Under the pieces are notes generated by a model. The model ran no database searches. It was not told the DNA's origin and saw only the letters and a list, made by a program, of their open reading frames with translations. Made by a program: the position numbers and the translations under genes. Below, piece after piece: positions 9,675 through 19,729 of a stretch of 64,000 nt of DNA; the stretch's first letter is position 1; each line of letters starts with the position of its first letter. Source of the DNA: DATGPD01 sp041398565 (GTDB taxonomy: Bacteria; Planctomycetota; UBA1135; UBA2386); contig JAWKUN010000004.1 in NCBI GenBank assembly GCA_041398565.1, positions 868,001 to 932,000 on the forward strand, written 5' to 3'.

Positions 9675-11252
9675 ATGAACTGGTCCACTCGTTCCGGTAT
9701 TCCGCCGCTGTCTCTTCTCGCCTTGCCGGCATGCTTCGGCCTGACCGCGTCCGGGCGGGCGCAATACCCGGTCACCAGCACCGAGCATGCGTTCGTCCGC
9801 AGCGACGTCGGCTACCTGGGGTCGAGCGACCGCTACCTGGTCGTGTGGTCGATTCAGGAAACGCGAGGCGTCGGGCCGGTGCGGGCGCGCCTGACCGACG
9901 GCACCGGCCGGCCGTTCGGCCCGACGATCGACCTCGGCGCGCTCGGGACCGGGCCTCGGGTGGCGGCCGTGTACGCGCGCGGCCGATTCGTGGTCGTCTG
10001 GGGCGACGTCGACGACGTGCCGCACCTGGTGAGCGTCGACGGGCGCACCGGCGCCGTGTCGCCGGAGGTGGTGCTCTCGGCGCCGGTACGGAGCTACGCC
10101 GTCAGCGGCGAGGCGACGCAGGTGTTCGGTGATGCCCTCCTCGCCTATGCCAACGACGGCGGGACGTTCGTGCGTCGCGTCAGCGTCCTTTCCGACGGCC
10201 GGCTCGACCTGCGCGACCGGGTGCAGATCGACGAGCACTCGAGCGACGTCAGCATGCCGCGCAGCGGCGGCTCGACCGGCCGCTACCTGGTGATCGCTGC
10301 CAACAGCTTCACCGGCAGCGACGGCCGCACGGTGGTCTGTCACGGCGTCGTCGTCGACCGATCGCTGCGCGTGCTCGACCCGTCGGTCGCGATCTTCCGC
10401 AACTACACGCCGGCGATGGAGGTGGACGGCGACGGCCAGAACTGGTTGGTCGCCTGGAGCACGCTGCGCGATCCCCGCGCCCTCGTCTCGCCGGTCGAGG
10501 TGCTCGGCCTCAGCATCACCTTCGACGCGGTGGGCGGCTCCGCCTACCCGTCCGCGGCGCCACGGCTGTTCGAGCACGGTCTGGCGCCGTCCACCCATCC
10601 GTACGTGGCCTGGCTGGGCGAGAGCGCGGTCATGTCGCTCCTGATCGGCGGTCGGCCGGTCCGGCACTCGATCGATCCGGTCGTGTGCGACACCTGCGAG
10701 ACGCGGCGGGTGTTCTTTGCCCCCGTCGACGCCTCCTCGGGCGGCGCAGTGGCGAGCAAGCTCAGCGGCGGCAACTTCGCGGAGCCGGCGTCCTACGTCA
10801 TCGCCTACAGCGGCGATGCGAGCGAAGGCGAGACACGACTGACGGCCCTGTTGTCACAGCCGTCCGGCGGGCGCGACGGCCGAACGACCGCCATGGGCGG
10901 CGGCTGCAGCTACGGCACACCGATGGTCGTCGACGTCGGCTGCGCACGCACAGACGCCACCATGTCGCTGCGACTGCGCGGGGCGCGGCCGGGGGTCGGT
11001 TGCTGGGCGCAGATCTCCAACCGCACCCACTACATCACCTGCGGTGCCTGCATGATCGTCCCCGATCTGTCGGGACCGACGTTCGTGACCGAGACCGACG
11101 TCCACGGCGTCGCCCTCGCGCGCCTCTTCGTTCCCGACCTGGCCTCGACGCTCGGGACGACCCTCTACGCGCAGTGGTTCGTGTCTGGCGGGCCACCGAC
11201 GTCGTGCCTGTACCTGGAGACGTCGCCGGCAGTGAGCGTGGTCGTGGAGTAG
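9675..11252 (+). CDS. Secreted protein with shared C-terminal domain
   Basis: 525 residues starting at the ATG. A signal peptide runs to about residue 29 (ending GRAQ). The body consists of repeating strands with a YLVVWS/FVVVWG pattern (residues about 56-120 and again near 255), as in propeller-type repeat proteins that recite values. From about residue 410 a Cys-containing C-terminal domain begins (GGGCSYG, then GVGCW, ITCGAC, and a block ending LYAQWF). This resembles the terminal domain of the other secreted proteins in the window. No enzyme motifs are visible. It converges on the lipoprotein gene at 11295. Confidence 0.65.
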   Translation: MNWSTRSGIPPLSLLALPACFGLTASGRAQYPVTSTEHAFVRSDVGYLGSSDRYLVVWSIQETRGVGPVRARLTDGTGRPFGPTIDLGALGTGPRVAAVYARGRFVVVWGDVDDVPHLVSVDGRTGAVSPEVVLSAPVRSYAVSGEATQVFGDALLAYANDGGTFVRRVSVLSDGRLDLRDRVQIDEHSSDVSMPRSGGSTGRYLVIAANSFTGSDGRTVVCHGVVVDRSLRVLDPSVAIFRNYTPAMEVDGDGQNWLVAWSTLRDPRALVSPVEVLGLSITFDAVGGSAYPSAAPRLFEHGLAPSTHPYVAWLGESAVMSLLIGGRPVRHSIDPVVCDTCETRRVFFAPVDASSGGAVASKLSGGNFAEPASYVIAYSGDASEGETRLTALLSQPSGGRDGRTTAMGGGCSYGTPMVVDVGCARTDATMSLRLRGARPGVGCWAQISNRTHYITCGACMIVPDLSGPTFVTETDVHGVALARLFVPDLASTLGTTLYAQWFVSGGPPTSCLYLETSPAVSVVVE

Positions 11253-11294
11253 AGGAGTTGCCGGCGCTCGCCATGCGACCGCGAGCTCCCCCGC

Positions 11295-11966
11295 TCAGAA
11301 GGCGACCTCCCACTCGCAGAACATCCCCTCCCGGCTGTCGGCCAGGCCCATGCCGTCGGGCAGGCGCTGGTGGCGCCAGCCGGCAGCGAAGCGACAGCCG
11401 CCGTTCGACCGGCTGCCGATGCGCACCTCGTAACCCACGCCCCCACCGACCGTGCATGCGCCGCGTGCCTCCACCTCGATCCCGGGCAGCGCCCGCCACG
11501 ACACCTGGGCGCCGAGCAGAGGCGCCACGTCGAGGCGGCGGCCGAAGGCGCTCTGGCTGCCCGCCGCCGCGTCCCAGGCGAGGTAGGACACACCCATCCC
11601 GACGATGGCCTCGACGCCGATCTCGTCGGTCGGGCTGAACAGACCACCGCGCAGGGCGACCGAGCCCGGGGCGTACACGAAATCGGTGTCGGTGGCGATG
11701 TGCATCCGGCCGAGCTCGCGAGTCGCCGCGGCGCCGGCGCTCTGGCCACCCACGCCTTCGCTGTACTCGGCGCGCACTTCGCCGGACAGCCGCGCGGCAG
11801 CAGAAGCACTGGCGGCGAAGGCGCCGTCCAGGCTCACCGCGCGGTGGGTCTGCAGGACCGTTCCGGCCGTATCGAAGGTGGTGGACCCCGGTGCGAAGCA
11901 GCCGGCGGCGGCCAGCAGCAGGGTGGCGGCGGCGATGGCGGCCAGACGAGGCAGCGCGGCGAACAT
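11295..11966 (-). CDS. Putative outer-membrane beta-barrel-like lipoprotein
   Basis: 223 residues from the ATG at 11966; an in-frame GTG at 12002 would add 12 residues. The AGGAGG just before the ATG is too close to serve it, so the start is uncertain. The N-terminus has a hydrophobic core followed by LAAAGC, a good lipobox. The mature part alternates glycine-rich strands, including VALRGGLFSPTDEIG and an aromatic C-terminal FCEWEVAF. A terminal phenylalanine after alternating hydrophobics is typical of outer-membrane strands. No specific function is visible. Confidence 0.6.
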   Translation of the reverse strand: MFAALPRLAAIAAATLLLAAAGCFAPGSTTFDTAGTVLQTHRAVSLDGAFAASASAAARLSGEVRAEYSEGVGGQSAGAAATRELGRMHIATDTDFVYAPGSVALRGGLFSPTDEIGVEAIVGMGVSYLAWDAAAGSQSAFGRRLDVAPLLGAQVSWRALPGIEVEARGACTVGGGVGYEVRIGSRSNGGCRFAAGWRHQRLPDGMGLADSREGMFCEWEVAF

Positions 11967-12070
11967 GCCTCCTACGCGCAAGCGGCCGCCACGGGCGCTC
12001 ACCGACGGGCCAAGAACGCGGGTGATGCGTGCGCAAACCCCCTTGCCGTCGTCCGTTCGACCGGACCCCG

Positions 12071-14590
12071 TCAGCTGGGCGCTGCCAGGGTCTGCAGCAG
12101 TGCGGCGATGCGAAACGGCTTCTGCACGACGACCAGAGTCGGCTCTGCGGGAAAGCGCGCGCGCACCGTGGTGGCGTCGTGACCGCTGATGACGACGATG
12201 CGCGCGTCGGCGCGAATCCGACGCAGTTCACGGTACAGGGTCGGACCGTCCTCACCGGGCATGCTGACGTCGAGCAGCACGACACTTTCGGGGTGCGCGG
12301 CGAACAAGCGTCGGGCGTCGGCGCCGTCGGCCGCGGCGTACACCCGACAGCCGCGCCGCCGCAGCGAGCGTTGCAGCCAGCCCCGCACGGTCTCGTCGTC
12401 GTCGACCACGAGGACCGACGACGGCGGATCCGGGGTCGGCGTCGGTTCGGCGGCGCCTGGCACGGCGCTGGCCTGCTCCGGTGCACCCTCGGTCACCGCC
12501 GGCAGGTAGATGCTGAACCGCGTTCCGAGGTCGACGCGACTGGCCACGCAGAAGACCCCGCCGAGGGCAGTGACCACCCCATACGCGACCGACAAGCCCA
12601 GGCCGCGGCCCTCGAACCGCGTGGTGAAGAACGGATCGAACACGCGTCGCAGCTGTTCGTGGGGAATGCCGCGGCCTTGGTCGATCACCTCGACGACGGC
12701 AAACGAGGTTCCGTCCGGGCGCGGGCCGAACCACACCCCCTCCTCGCGGTCGAGGTCAGCGCTGTGCGCCGTGCGCACACCAACCCGCACCTGTGCTCCC
12801 GGGGGGGACGCCTCGACGGCGTTGGTACACAGGTTCAGCAGGACCTGCTCGAGCCCGCTCCGGTCGACCGACGCCAGCACGGGCGCCGGCGACAGCTCGA
12901 GCTCGACGGGCGTCGCGCCGGAGGAGATCGCCGCCAACAGGGGCCGCAGGTCGGTCGTGATCTCGCGCAGGTCGTACGCACGCGTGTCGTCGAGGTGTGG
13001 CCGCGTGTGGTCGAGCATCTTGCGGCACAGCGCCGCGGCACGGTCCGTGGCAGCGAGGATGTCGGCGGTCGGCCCGTCGCGTTCGGGATGCGCCTCGGAC
13101 AACAGCTCGGCATTGCCGCGGATGCCGGTCAGCAGGTTGTTGAAGTCGTGGGCGATGCCCGCAGCGAGCAGGCCGACGCTGTCGAGCCGCTCGAGGTGTC
13201 GCATCTGGTGCTCGAGCTGCTGGCGCGCCGACTCGCTCGCGCGCACGCGCTCGGTCTCCGCGACCAAACGCCGGTTGGCTCGCTCGAGTCGGCGCTTGGC
13301 GGCGAAGAGCACGCCCGCCAGGCCCAGGGTGGCGGCCGCCGCGACCACGATCGCCGCCTGCCAGGACTCGGCCCGCCGTTCGGCGCGCCGTTGCTGCGCC
13401 TCCTCCCGCGCACGGCGGTCACCGAGCATGCGGCGCAGCTCGCCGATCGCCTGTTCTCGGTCGCCGGGCGGCGAGTCGACGCTGGTCTGCTCGACTACCT
13501 GCTTGCGTTTGGTCGCATGGCGCAGCAGCGCGTCCCCGTCCTGGCGGGCGATCGCCAGGTTGACAGCCGAGTCGAGCACGCGCAGCTCGAGCATGGGGAG
13601 GCCGGTGCCTGCAGCGTGTTCGAGCGCGAGGTCGATCGCCGCCCCGGTGCCCTCGGGTCGGCCCGCCAACAGATGGCTCCAGGCCTTGCCATCCAAGGAC
13701 GCCGCCAGCAGCTCGCCGTCCTCGAGCCGACGCGCCAGCAGCTCGCAACTCTCGGCCTGCTCGACCGCCTCGTCGAAGCGATTGGTCTGCCACGCCTGCC
13801 AGAGCAACGACGAGTGCACCTGCCAAGCCAGCAACGGATCACCCTCGGCGTCGGCGCGCGCAAGGGCCGCGGCGGCGAGATCGGCAGCTTCACGGTCACG
13901 GCCAGTGCGGACGCACGCCTCGAGCTGGACCGTGGTGGCATCGAGACGAACGAGGTGATCGGCGGCATCGGCCGTGCGCACCGCGCCGACCAAGTCGTCG
14001 ATGTCGTGGTCGTCGGGTAGCAGACCCGCACTCTTGAGCAGCCCGTGGTAGGCGAGCAGGTAGCCGGCCCGCAGCCACGCGTCGTCGCACGCGTCGACAC
14101 AGGCGCGAGCTGCCTGCAGGCGGCGCACCGCCTCGCCGAGTCGAAGCGCGCGGCTGGCGGCCCGGCACAACAGCAGCTCTCGGTGGCCGGCGAGGCGCGC
14201 GACCGCGGGCGCCGGCAGAGCCAGCGCCTGCGTCCGCAGCGACGCCCCCACCTCGCCGTGCGCCAGCCCGATCTCGCACGCCGACTGCAGCAGAAGGGCC
14301 AGGACCTCGTACTCCGGACGCTGCAAGGCTCGTGCAGATTCGGCGAACTGCGCGGCGGCGTCGCGAGCGGCCGGCAGATGCACTGCGCGGAACGCCAGCG
14401 TCCGGCGCCACAGGAGCTCGAGGCGATCGTCGCCTCGAGCCGAACTCAGGCGCTCGTCCAGGGCGTCGACGAGGGTGCGCTGTGCGGTCAGCGGAGCGGC
14501 TGCGGCCAGGATCGACATCCATGCCGCATACCGCGCGAGCGGTGGCCGACGCTGGTGCCGGTCCCTGCTGCAGGTGCGCTCAGGAGACAT
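12071..14590 (-). CDS. Hybrid histidine kinase with TPR-like sensor and receiver domain
   Basis: 839 residues from the ATG at 14590 (a GTG lies two codons upstream). A basic stretch and hydrophobic segment (about 20-36) probably export the N-terminal helical, TPR-like region (about 40-370). A transmembrane helix follows at about 382-403, then a coiled coil. The HisKA motif is AGIAHDFNNLL with phospho-acceptor H481. The HATPase has its N box (NLCTNAVEA), DQGRGIP and GRGLGLSVA. After a Pro/Thr linker the receiver domain has VVDDDE, the phosphorylated D774 (LLDVSMP) and a VQKPF lysine. There is no output DNA-binding domain, so phosphate probably passes to another protein. The signal is unknown. 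Confidence 0.9.
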   Translation of the reverse strand: MSPERTCSRDRHQRRPPLARYAAWMSILAAAAPLTAQRTLVDALDERLSSARGDDRLELLWRRTLAFRAVHLPAARDAAAQFAESARALQRPEYEVLALLLQSACEIGLAHGEVGASLRTQALALPAPAVARLAGHRELLLCRAASRALRLGEAVRRLQAARACVDACDDAWLRAGYLLAYHGLLKSAGLLPDDHDIDDLVGAVRTADAADHLVRLDATTVQLEACVRTGRDREAADLAAAALARADAEGDPLLAWQVHSSLLWQAWQTNRFDEAVEQAESCELLARRLEDGELLAASLDGKAWSHLLAGRPEGTGAAIDLALEHAAGTGLPMLELRVLDSAVNLAIARQDGDALLRHATKRKQVVEQTSVDSPPGDREQAIGELRRMLGDRRAREEAQQRRAERRAESWQAAIVVAAAATLGLAGVLFAAKRRLERANRRLVAETERVRASESARQQLEHQMRHLERLDSVGLLAAGIAHDFNNLLTGIRGNAELLSEAHPERDGPTADILAATDRAAALCRKMLDHTRPHLDDTRAYDLREITTDLRPLLAAISSGATPVELELSPAPVLASVDRSGLEQVLLNLCTNAVEASPPGAQVRVGVRTAHSADLDREEGVWFGPRPDGTSFAVVEVIDQGRGIPHEQLRRVFDPFFTTRFEGRGLGLSVAYGVVTALGGVFCVASRVDLGTRFSIYLPAVTEGAPEQASAVPGAAEPTPTPDPPSSVLVVDDDETVRGWLQRSLRRRGCRVYAAADGADARRLFAAHPESVVLLDVSMPGEDGPTLYRELRRIRADARIVVISGHDATTVRARFPAEPTLVVVQKPFRIAALLQTLAAPS

Positions 14591-14712
14591 GCCCACCCAT
14601 CACACCGCGGGTCCTCGGGCGTGTCGAGGCGTGATCGCGTGCCAACTCGAGCTCGAAGGCCCGCGAATCGGCCGGCGCAGCGCCGGCCGATCTCGATGTC
14701 CGAGAGCCACCC

Positions 14713-16311
14713 TCAGTCCACGAAGGTGGTGATCTCGTCCATCTCCATCTTGTTCTTGATCTCCTTGGCGGAGGTCGAGGTGTGGATCACGTACTCGCCG
14801 GCCTTGCTCGCCTTGAGCGTCAGCGTCCAGGAAACCTTCTGCTTCGGCTTCAGGCTGCCGAAGTTCCAGGTGATCGTGTTGCCCGCTGGCGCGCTCTGCA
14901 CCTTGGCGCCGTGACCGACGAACGTCAGCTCGGTCGGCCACGTGGCGACCACGCGCACGTCGGTCAGATCCACCTGACCCTGGTTCTCGACCTCGCAGCG
15001 GTAGATCTGATCCTCGCCCACCGGGCGTACTCCCTGGTCGTCGGTGAGCAGCGAGCCGATGTCGGCGACGCCGAGCACCTCGCACTGGCACGAAGCCACG
15101 GCGTCCACGGCGCAGCGGGACGACGCCTGGGCGTTGGCGCTCACCGTCCCCGGCTTCATCATGCGGACGGTGGTGGCGACCGTCTTGGCCTGGCCGGGCG
15201 CCAGCGCGCCGAGGGTCCAGGCGACCTTGCCAGAGGCGTGCGTGCCGCCGTTGTCGGCGCTGACGAAGTCGGCGCCGACCAGCGCCACCGTCACCTTGGT
15301 CTCCTTGCACTCGGCGTCGCCGGTGTTCTTCACGGTGAACTTGAACTCGCCGCGACGGCCGAGCTGTTGGGTGCCGGTCGGACACTCCGACGTGACCGTC
15401 AGCACCGGCTGTACCACCTTGATCGAAGCCGGCACCGCCTTGACCGCCAGGCCGCCATTCGCGCTCGCCTCGACGACGCTGGAGTAGGAGCCGGCGCGCG
15501 CCGCCTTGAGCTTGAACGTCGCCTCCTTGCTCTGGCCAGGCTCGAGCGTGCCGAAGTCGTGGTCGAGGGAAGCCTTGCCGTCGTGCGTGAGCACCCCCTC
15601 GGGCAGACGGTTGCTGAGCCTGACGCCGCGCGCCGCACCCGAGCCCGGGTTGCTGACCACGACCTTGGCCGTGAACTCGTCGCAGGAGAGGACGACAGCC
15701 GGCGCGATCGTCTGGCTGATCTCGAGTGCCGGCTGCGTGACCTGCAGGCCGAAGCAACACGCGACGTCGTACGTCACCGACGAGCAGTTCTGGAGCGACC
15801 CGGTCTTGGTGGCGGCACCGGTCAAGGTGATCACCTTCGACTCGCCGACGGCGAGACTGCCCAGGTCGAACCGCACGCCGGCATCGGTCGCGCGTCCCGC
15901 TGGCACGCTCGAGGCCAGCTTGAAGGAAGGATCGATGGTCTCGGTGACAGCGACGTGCTCGAGTGCGTTCTTGGTCAGGTTGGTGACGCGGATCCGGTAG
16001 TCGAACGTGGCGCCCAGGATGACCTCACCCTGCGCTGCTTCCTTGTCGAGGGAGAGCACCGCACCCTCGCGGACGCCCGTCGGGAAGTACATCGTCATGG
16101 TGCGACCGGATGCACCGCTGGCTTGGCCGCCCGAGCCGGGCTTGGCGGACGCGCCCGGAGACGCCGCGGCGTGGGCCGCGGGCTTCGACAGTGTCGGAGA
16201 CGAGGAGCCGGGGCTTTGCGAGGTCGAGGTCATGGGACCACGACAGCCGAGCGTGCTGCCGGCCACCGCCGCGAGGAGCAAGGCGACCCTGTGGGAAGTG
16301 TGGTGAGTCAT
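14713..16311 (-). CDS. DUF11 repeat lipoprotein, OmcB-like
   Basis: 532 residues from the ATG at 16311, chosen because it opens a signal peptide with lipobox STLGC (Cys 23); upstream codons in the open frame lack a sensible N-terminus. A Ser/Ala/Gly/Pro linker is followed by about four repeats of the DUF11 type, recognisable by TNLTKNALEHVAVTETID, NPGSGAARGVRLSNRLP, KNTGDAECKETKVTV and ENQGQVDLTDVRVVATWP. The mature part has about ten further cysteines, including a CC pair and CQC. This repeat-plus-cysteine pattern is that of the large cysteine-rich OmcB proteins of Chlamydia, which make a disulfide-linked envelope layer, and of DUF11 proteins in Planctomycetota. A structural envelope role is likely. 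Confidence 0.75.
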   Translation of the reverse strand: MTHHTSHRVALLLAAVAGSTLGCRGPMTSTSQSPGSSSPTLSKPAAHAAASPGASAKPGSGGQASGASGRTMTMYFPTGVREGAVLSLDKEAAQGEVILGATFDYRIRVTNLTKNALEHVAVTETIDPSFKLASSVPAGRATDAGVRFDLGSLAVGESKVITLTGAATKTGSLQNCSSVTYDVACCFGLQVTQPALEISQTIAPAVVLSCDEFTAKVVVSNPGSGAARGVRLSNRLPEGVLTHDGKASLDHDFGTLEPGQSKEATFKLKAARAGSYSSVVEASANGGLAVKAVPASIKVVQPVLTVTSECPTGTQQLGRRGEFKFTVKNTGDAECKETKVTVALVGADFVSADNGGTHASGKVAWTLGALAPGQAKTVATTVRMMKPGTVSANAQASSRCAVDAVASCQCEVLGVADIGSLLTDDQGVRPVGEDQIYRCEVENQGQVDLTDVRVVATWPTELTFVGHGAKVQSAPAGNTITWNFGSLKPKQKVSWTLTLKASKAGEYVIHTSTSAKEIKNKMEMDEITTFVD

Positions 16312-16575
16312 GTGGGAAGTCGTGCAAGAGACGAGACATGGCTTGGGGACTGGCGTGGAGAACCGTGCGTAAGAGAGGAAGTCTCTGCACGCCCCCACAG
16401 CTGGACCCTTGGCCAGTGGGGAGAAGCTAGCGGCGTGCCGTGGGCCTCGGTAGGTCCACACCGGGTTTTCCATTAAACCCCTGAGACGGCGCACGAGCTG
16501 CCAGCGCGCATACAGCGATCGCCAGCTCGGACCGGCAACGGGGAGCGACGCACGGGACGCGCCCACCGCCCCGCA

Positions 16576-19389
16576 CTACGGCAGCTTCACGGAGACTTTC
16601 GCGGCACCGAGCGGCGAGGGAACACGGAACGTGGCCACTTCCTTGCCTTCGAACTCGACCCGGTAGGCGCCCGGCCGGAACCACACCGACGCCGCGCTCG
16701 ACCCATCGAGCAACTGCACATCGACCTTCTCGCTGCCCTCGTCCGTGCCGCGCACGCAGAGCGCGATGCCCTTCACCGGAGTACCGTCGCCTCGCGACAC
16801 GCGCAACGAGACGAGTTCGGCGTCGACCGCGAACACCACGTCGGACGTCTGGCCCGCAACGATCGTCGCCTCGCTCGCCGTCGCGCGCACGGGCGCTCGC
16901 CGTCCGACACGGAGGGCACACGTGTAGGTCCCCGGCTCGAGCCAGGCCCAGAAGCCGCCGTCGCGGTCGAGTTCGGCGCGGATCTCGGCCGCGTCGGGCA
17001 CGTCCAGGCGCCGCAGCCAGACGACCCGCACTTTGGCCGCGGCCGCACCGACGACTCGCCCACGCAGGCTCCCGTACATGAGATGCCCGGCCGAGACCGG
17101 GAGGTCGACCTGTGCCCCCTCGGCGGTGGTTGCCGTCGCCACGGCGTGGCGGCGCGTCATCCTGTTGCCATACCAGCGCGGCTCGGTGTCGGGATCCCGC
17201 GCGGCGCGCGACCCTGCCGTCGATGCCAGCTTCGAGCCCCGCGGCAGCTTGACGCTCGGCACATCGACCTCGACGACCTCGACGTGGGCACTCGAATCGC
17301 CCCAGGGCAAGGAGAGCGACGACGACGCGGGCAGCGTCCAGGTGAGGTCGAGCCGCCACGCACCCGGGTCGACGTGGGAGAACGTGAAGCGCCCCTCGTC
17401 GTCGACCGGCACCGACGCCACGCTGGCCGCCGACGGCACATCGTCGCGGTCTCGCAGCAGCTCCACGCGAGGCCGCGCGCTGAGCGCATCGAGCTGACGC
17501 GCGAACCCCGCCGGGAGGAACCAGCCGCGGATCGTCGCTCCCGCCGGCATGTGCACCTCGGTGACCGGAAGCGCGTCGCCGAGCCGAATCTCGCTCAGGT
17601 GGGTCGCGTGGTGCAGTCCGCGCACCCGCAACCCGTACTTCGCCTGTGGATGGCCCTCGAGCTCGGCTTCGCCCCGGGCGTCGGTCATGGCCGACATCAC
17701 GCGCAACGCACGGTCGCCGCGCGCCCGCCAGAGGTCGATGAGCTTGGCGGCAGGCGTGCCGATCGTGAGCGGCCGGTCGACCAAGGGCAGCAGCAGCTCG
17801 ACCGCCGCACCCGCCAACGGCTGGCCCGTCGTGGTCAGGCAGCGCACGCGTCGGCGGACCGGCCGGTCGACGACCACGTCGAAGCGCGCCGCCCCCCCGA
17901 AGTGGCGGAAGCGCACGAGGTCGCCCTGCACGAGGGCTCGGTCCGGTCCCTCGACGAATACCACGTGGTCGCCGGTGCCGACGCCGTGCGCGTAGGCCAA
18001 ACCGTCGGCGTGCCGGCCAGAGCTGCGGGCGCGCAGGCTGGACAGGTCGGTCGGCTGGGCTGGAAAGACGTAGAGGGCGAACGGCTCCACCGGGCGACCG
18101 TCCGACCTGGTGACGCGGACGGCCACGGACGCATGGCGGCGCAGGCGCACGTCGATCCCCGACTCCCCCCACGCGCGCGGCCTGGCATCTTCGTAGTCCT
18201 CGAAGCCGGGCGCCTCGACCACCAACCGAGCCGCGCCCACCGGGCGGTTGCCGCGCTGCAGCGTGAAGCCGCCGTCGTTCGCGGTGCGCGCGCTCGACAC
18301 CTCCTCGCCCGACGCCTGTTCGCCTGCCGCCTCTGCCGCGCCCTGCGTATCCGCGTCGCCGGGCCCTTCCGGCACGCTCGCCGAGAAGGCGCGCACGAAC
18401 GCTTGCCCCACGGGATGCCCGGTCTCGTCGCGCACGGTCCCGGAGAGCGTCCGAGCGACCTCGGTCTTCTCCACCTTGACGTCGAGCGTGAGTTCCGCAG
18501 TGCCGGCCGCGACGACCAGTACCTTGGTCGGTTCGATCAGGCCCGGCGCCATCACGCGCCAGCGCCCCGGAGCGAGCCCGTCGGCGAAGCGAAGGCCACC
18601 CGAGGGGTCGCTGCGCGTCTCGACGACTCGCAGCGCGCGCGTGGCCTGGCGCATCTCGCTGCCGCGCGGCTCGCGGTGCAGACTCACGAGGGCTCCGCCG
18701 CAGCCCGCGCCGTCTTCGTCGCGCACCGTGCCCACCACGCAGCATCCCGGACGCATGACGATGTCGCCCAGGTCGAACACGGCACCGGCCTCGACGTGGG
18801 GCACGGGAGCGCTGCGCCCGGCCATCCGTGGACTACGCACGATCAGCTCCAGAGGAACGCCGTGGGGAACCGACAGCTCGAACGTCCCATCGCGCTGCGC
18901 ATAGCGGGTGGTGCGGTCGAGGGGCACGGCGACCCGCGGGCTCTGCAAATCGAGCTGGGCGACCAGCGGCTCACCACGATCGTCCAGGCAACGACCGCGC
19001 AGGCGCGCAGGCCCGCTTGCGACGGTGCGGGTCGCAGTGCCCAGGTCGTCGGCGACGGCGGTGCGTTCGGCCGAAGCGTCCACATCGCGGGCGGCACCGG
19101 CAACGGGTGCCATCGAAGCACCTGGGACGGCACCCTCTCCCTGGCTCGACGCGTTCCCCACGTCCGACGCACCCGGAGGATGCGGGTCCGCGAACAACAG
19201 CGTCCAGCCCAGCGCCAACAGCAGGCCCCCGACTGCCAGCAGAAACACCAACCGCACTCCCGCGAGCCCCGCCTGGGCCGTGGTCGCGAAGTCGTTTCGG
19301 AGCGCCCGACACGAAGCAGCCCGCTCGACCAGGCTCCCGGACCACGTCAGCCGAGGGCGCGAGAACCGAGAAGTGTCCCGCCGCATCAT
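16576..19389 (-). CDS. Large membrane-anchored protein with carboxypeptidase-regulatory-like repeats
   Basis: 937 residues from tandem ATG codons. A cytoplasmic basic N-terminus is followed by one strong transmembrane helix (about residues 43-66). The extracytoplasmic part contains repeated carboxypeptidase-regulatory-like domains, seen as LRGRCLDDRGEPLVAQLDL, VVGTVRDEDGAGCGGALVSL and LSGTVRDETGHPVGQAFVRA, each followed by a DGGF- or GGLRF-type turn. The C-terminal RPGAYRVEFEGKE is another such motif. It resembles the 594-3128 protein in plan, and with the DUF11 protein downstream forms a two-gene minus-strand set (264-base gap). Probably a surface structural protein; no catalytic residues seen. 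Confidence 0.75.
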   Translation of the reverse strand: MMRRDTSRFSRPRLTWSGSLVERAASCRALRNDFATTAQAGLAGVRLVFLLAVGGLLLALGWTLLFADPHPPGASDVGNASSQGEGAVPGASMAPVAGAARDVDASAERTAVADDLGTATRTVASGPARLRGRCLDDRGEPLVAQLDLQSPRVAVPLDRTTRYAQRDGTFELSVPHGVPLELIVRSPRMAGRSAPVPHVEAGAVFDLGDIVMRPGCCVVGTVRDEDGAGCGGALVSLHREPRGSEMRQATRALRVVETRSDPSGGLRFADGLAPGRWRVMAPGLIEPTKVLVVAAGTAELTLDVKVEKTEVARTLSGTVRDETGHPVGQAFVRAFSASVPEGPGDADTQGAAEAAGEQASGEEVSSARTANDGGFTLQRGNRPVGAARLVVEAPGFEDYEDARPRAWGESGIDVRLRRHASVAVRVTRSDGRPVEPFALYVFPAQPTDLSSLRARSSGRHADGLAYAHGVGTGDHVVFVEGPDRALVQGDLVRFRHFGGAARFDVVVDRPVRRRVRCLTTTGQPLAGAAVELLLPLVDRPLTIGTPAAKLIDLWRARGDRALRVMSAMTDARGEAELEGHPQAKYGLRVRGLHHATHLSEIRLGDALPVTEVHMPAGATIRGWFLPAGFARQLDALSARPRVELLRDRDDVPSAASVASVPVDDEGRFTFSHVDPGAWRLDLTWTLPASSSLSLPWGDSSAHVEVVEVDVPSVKLPRGSKLASTAGSRAARDPDTEPRWYGNRMTRRHAVATATTAEGAQVDLPVSAGHLMYGSLRGRVVGAAAAKVRVVWLRRLDVPDAAEIRAELDRDGGFWAWLEPGTYTCALRVGRRAPVRATASEATIVAGQTSDVVFAVDAELVSLRVSRGDGTPVKGIALCVRGTDEGSEKVDVQLLDGSSAASVWFRPGAYRVEFEGKEVATFRVPSPLGAAKVSVKLP

Positions 19390-19729
19390 GGCCAGTCACC
19401 TCCGCCACACGAACGAGCGGCACAAAGGCCCTGGCATGGTCGACGGCTGCGGTACGTCTCCACGCCCGATAGTTTCGCCGGCGATCGCATCCGAAGCCCA
19501 GGCATTCCGGAAAGACGGCGTCCCTTGCCGTCGAACTCCCCATCGCTCACCGGCGCCGGCCGCCTCCCGCTGCGGAGCCGCGCTCGATGTCTGCGCGGCT
19601 CGCCGACTGGCCGCAGGAGCTTCGTCGCCGGGGACTTGCGGTGCTGCGGCTCGGACCTGGCGAATCCCGCACGATCACGAAACACGGGCCTGGCAGATTC
19701 CGCGCCTGACGCGAGGATGCAGCACCTCC
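19390..19729. other. Divergent intergenic region, no gene seen
   Basis: 340 bases between divergent genes, so it should hold promoters in both directions. I see no convincing ORF, clear promoter boxes or structured RNA in it. Confidence 0.35.
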
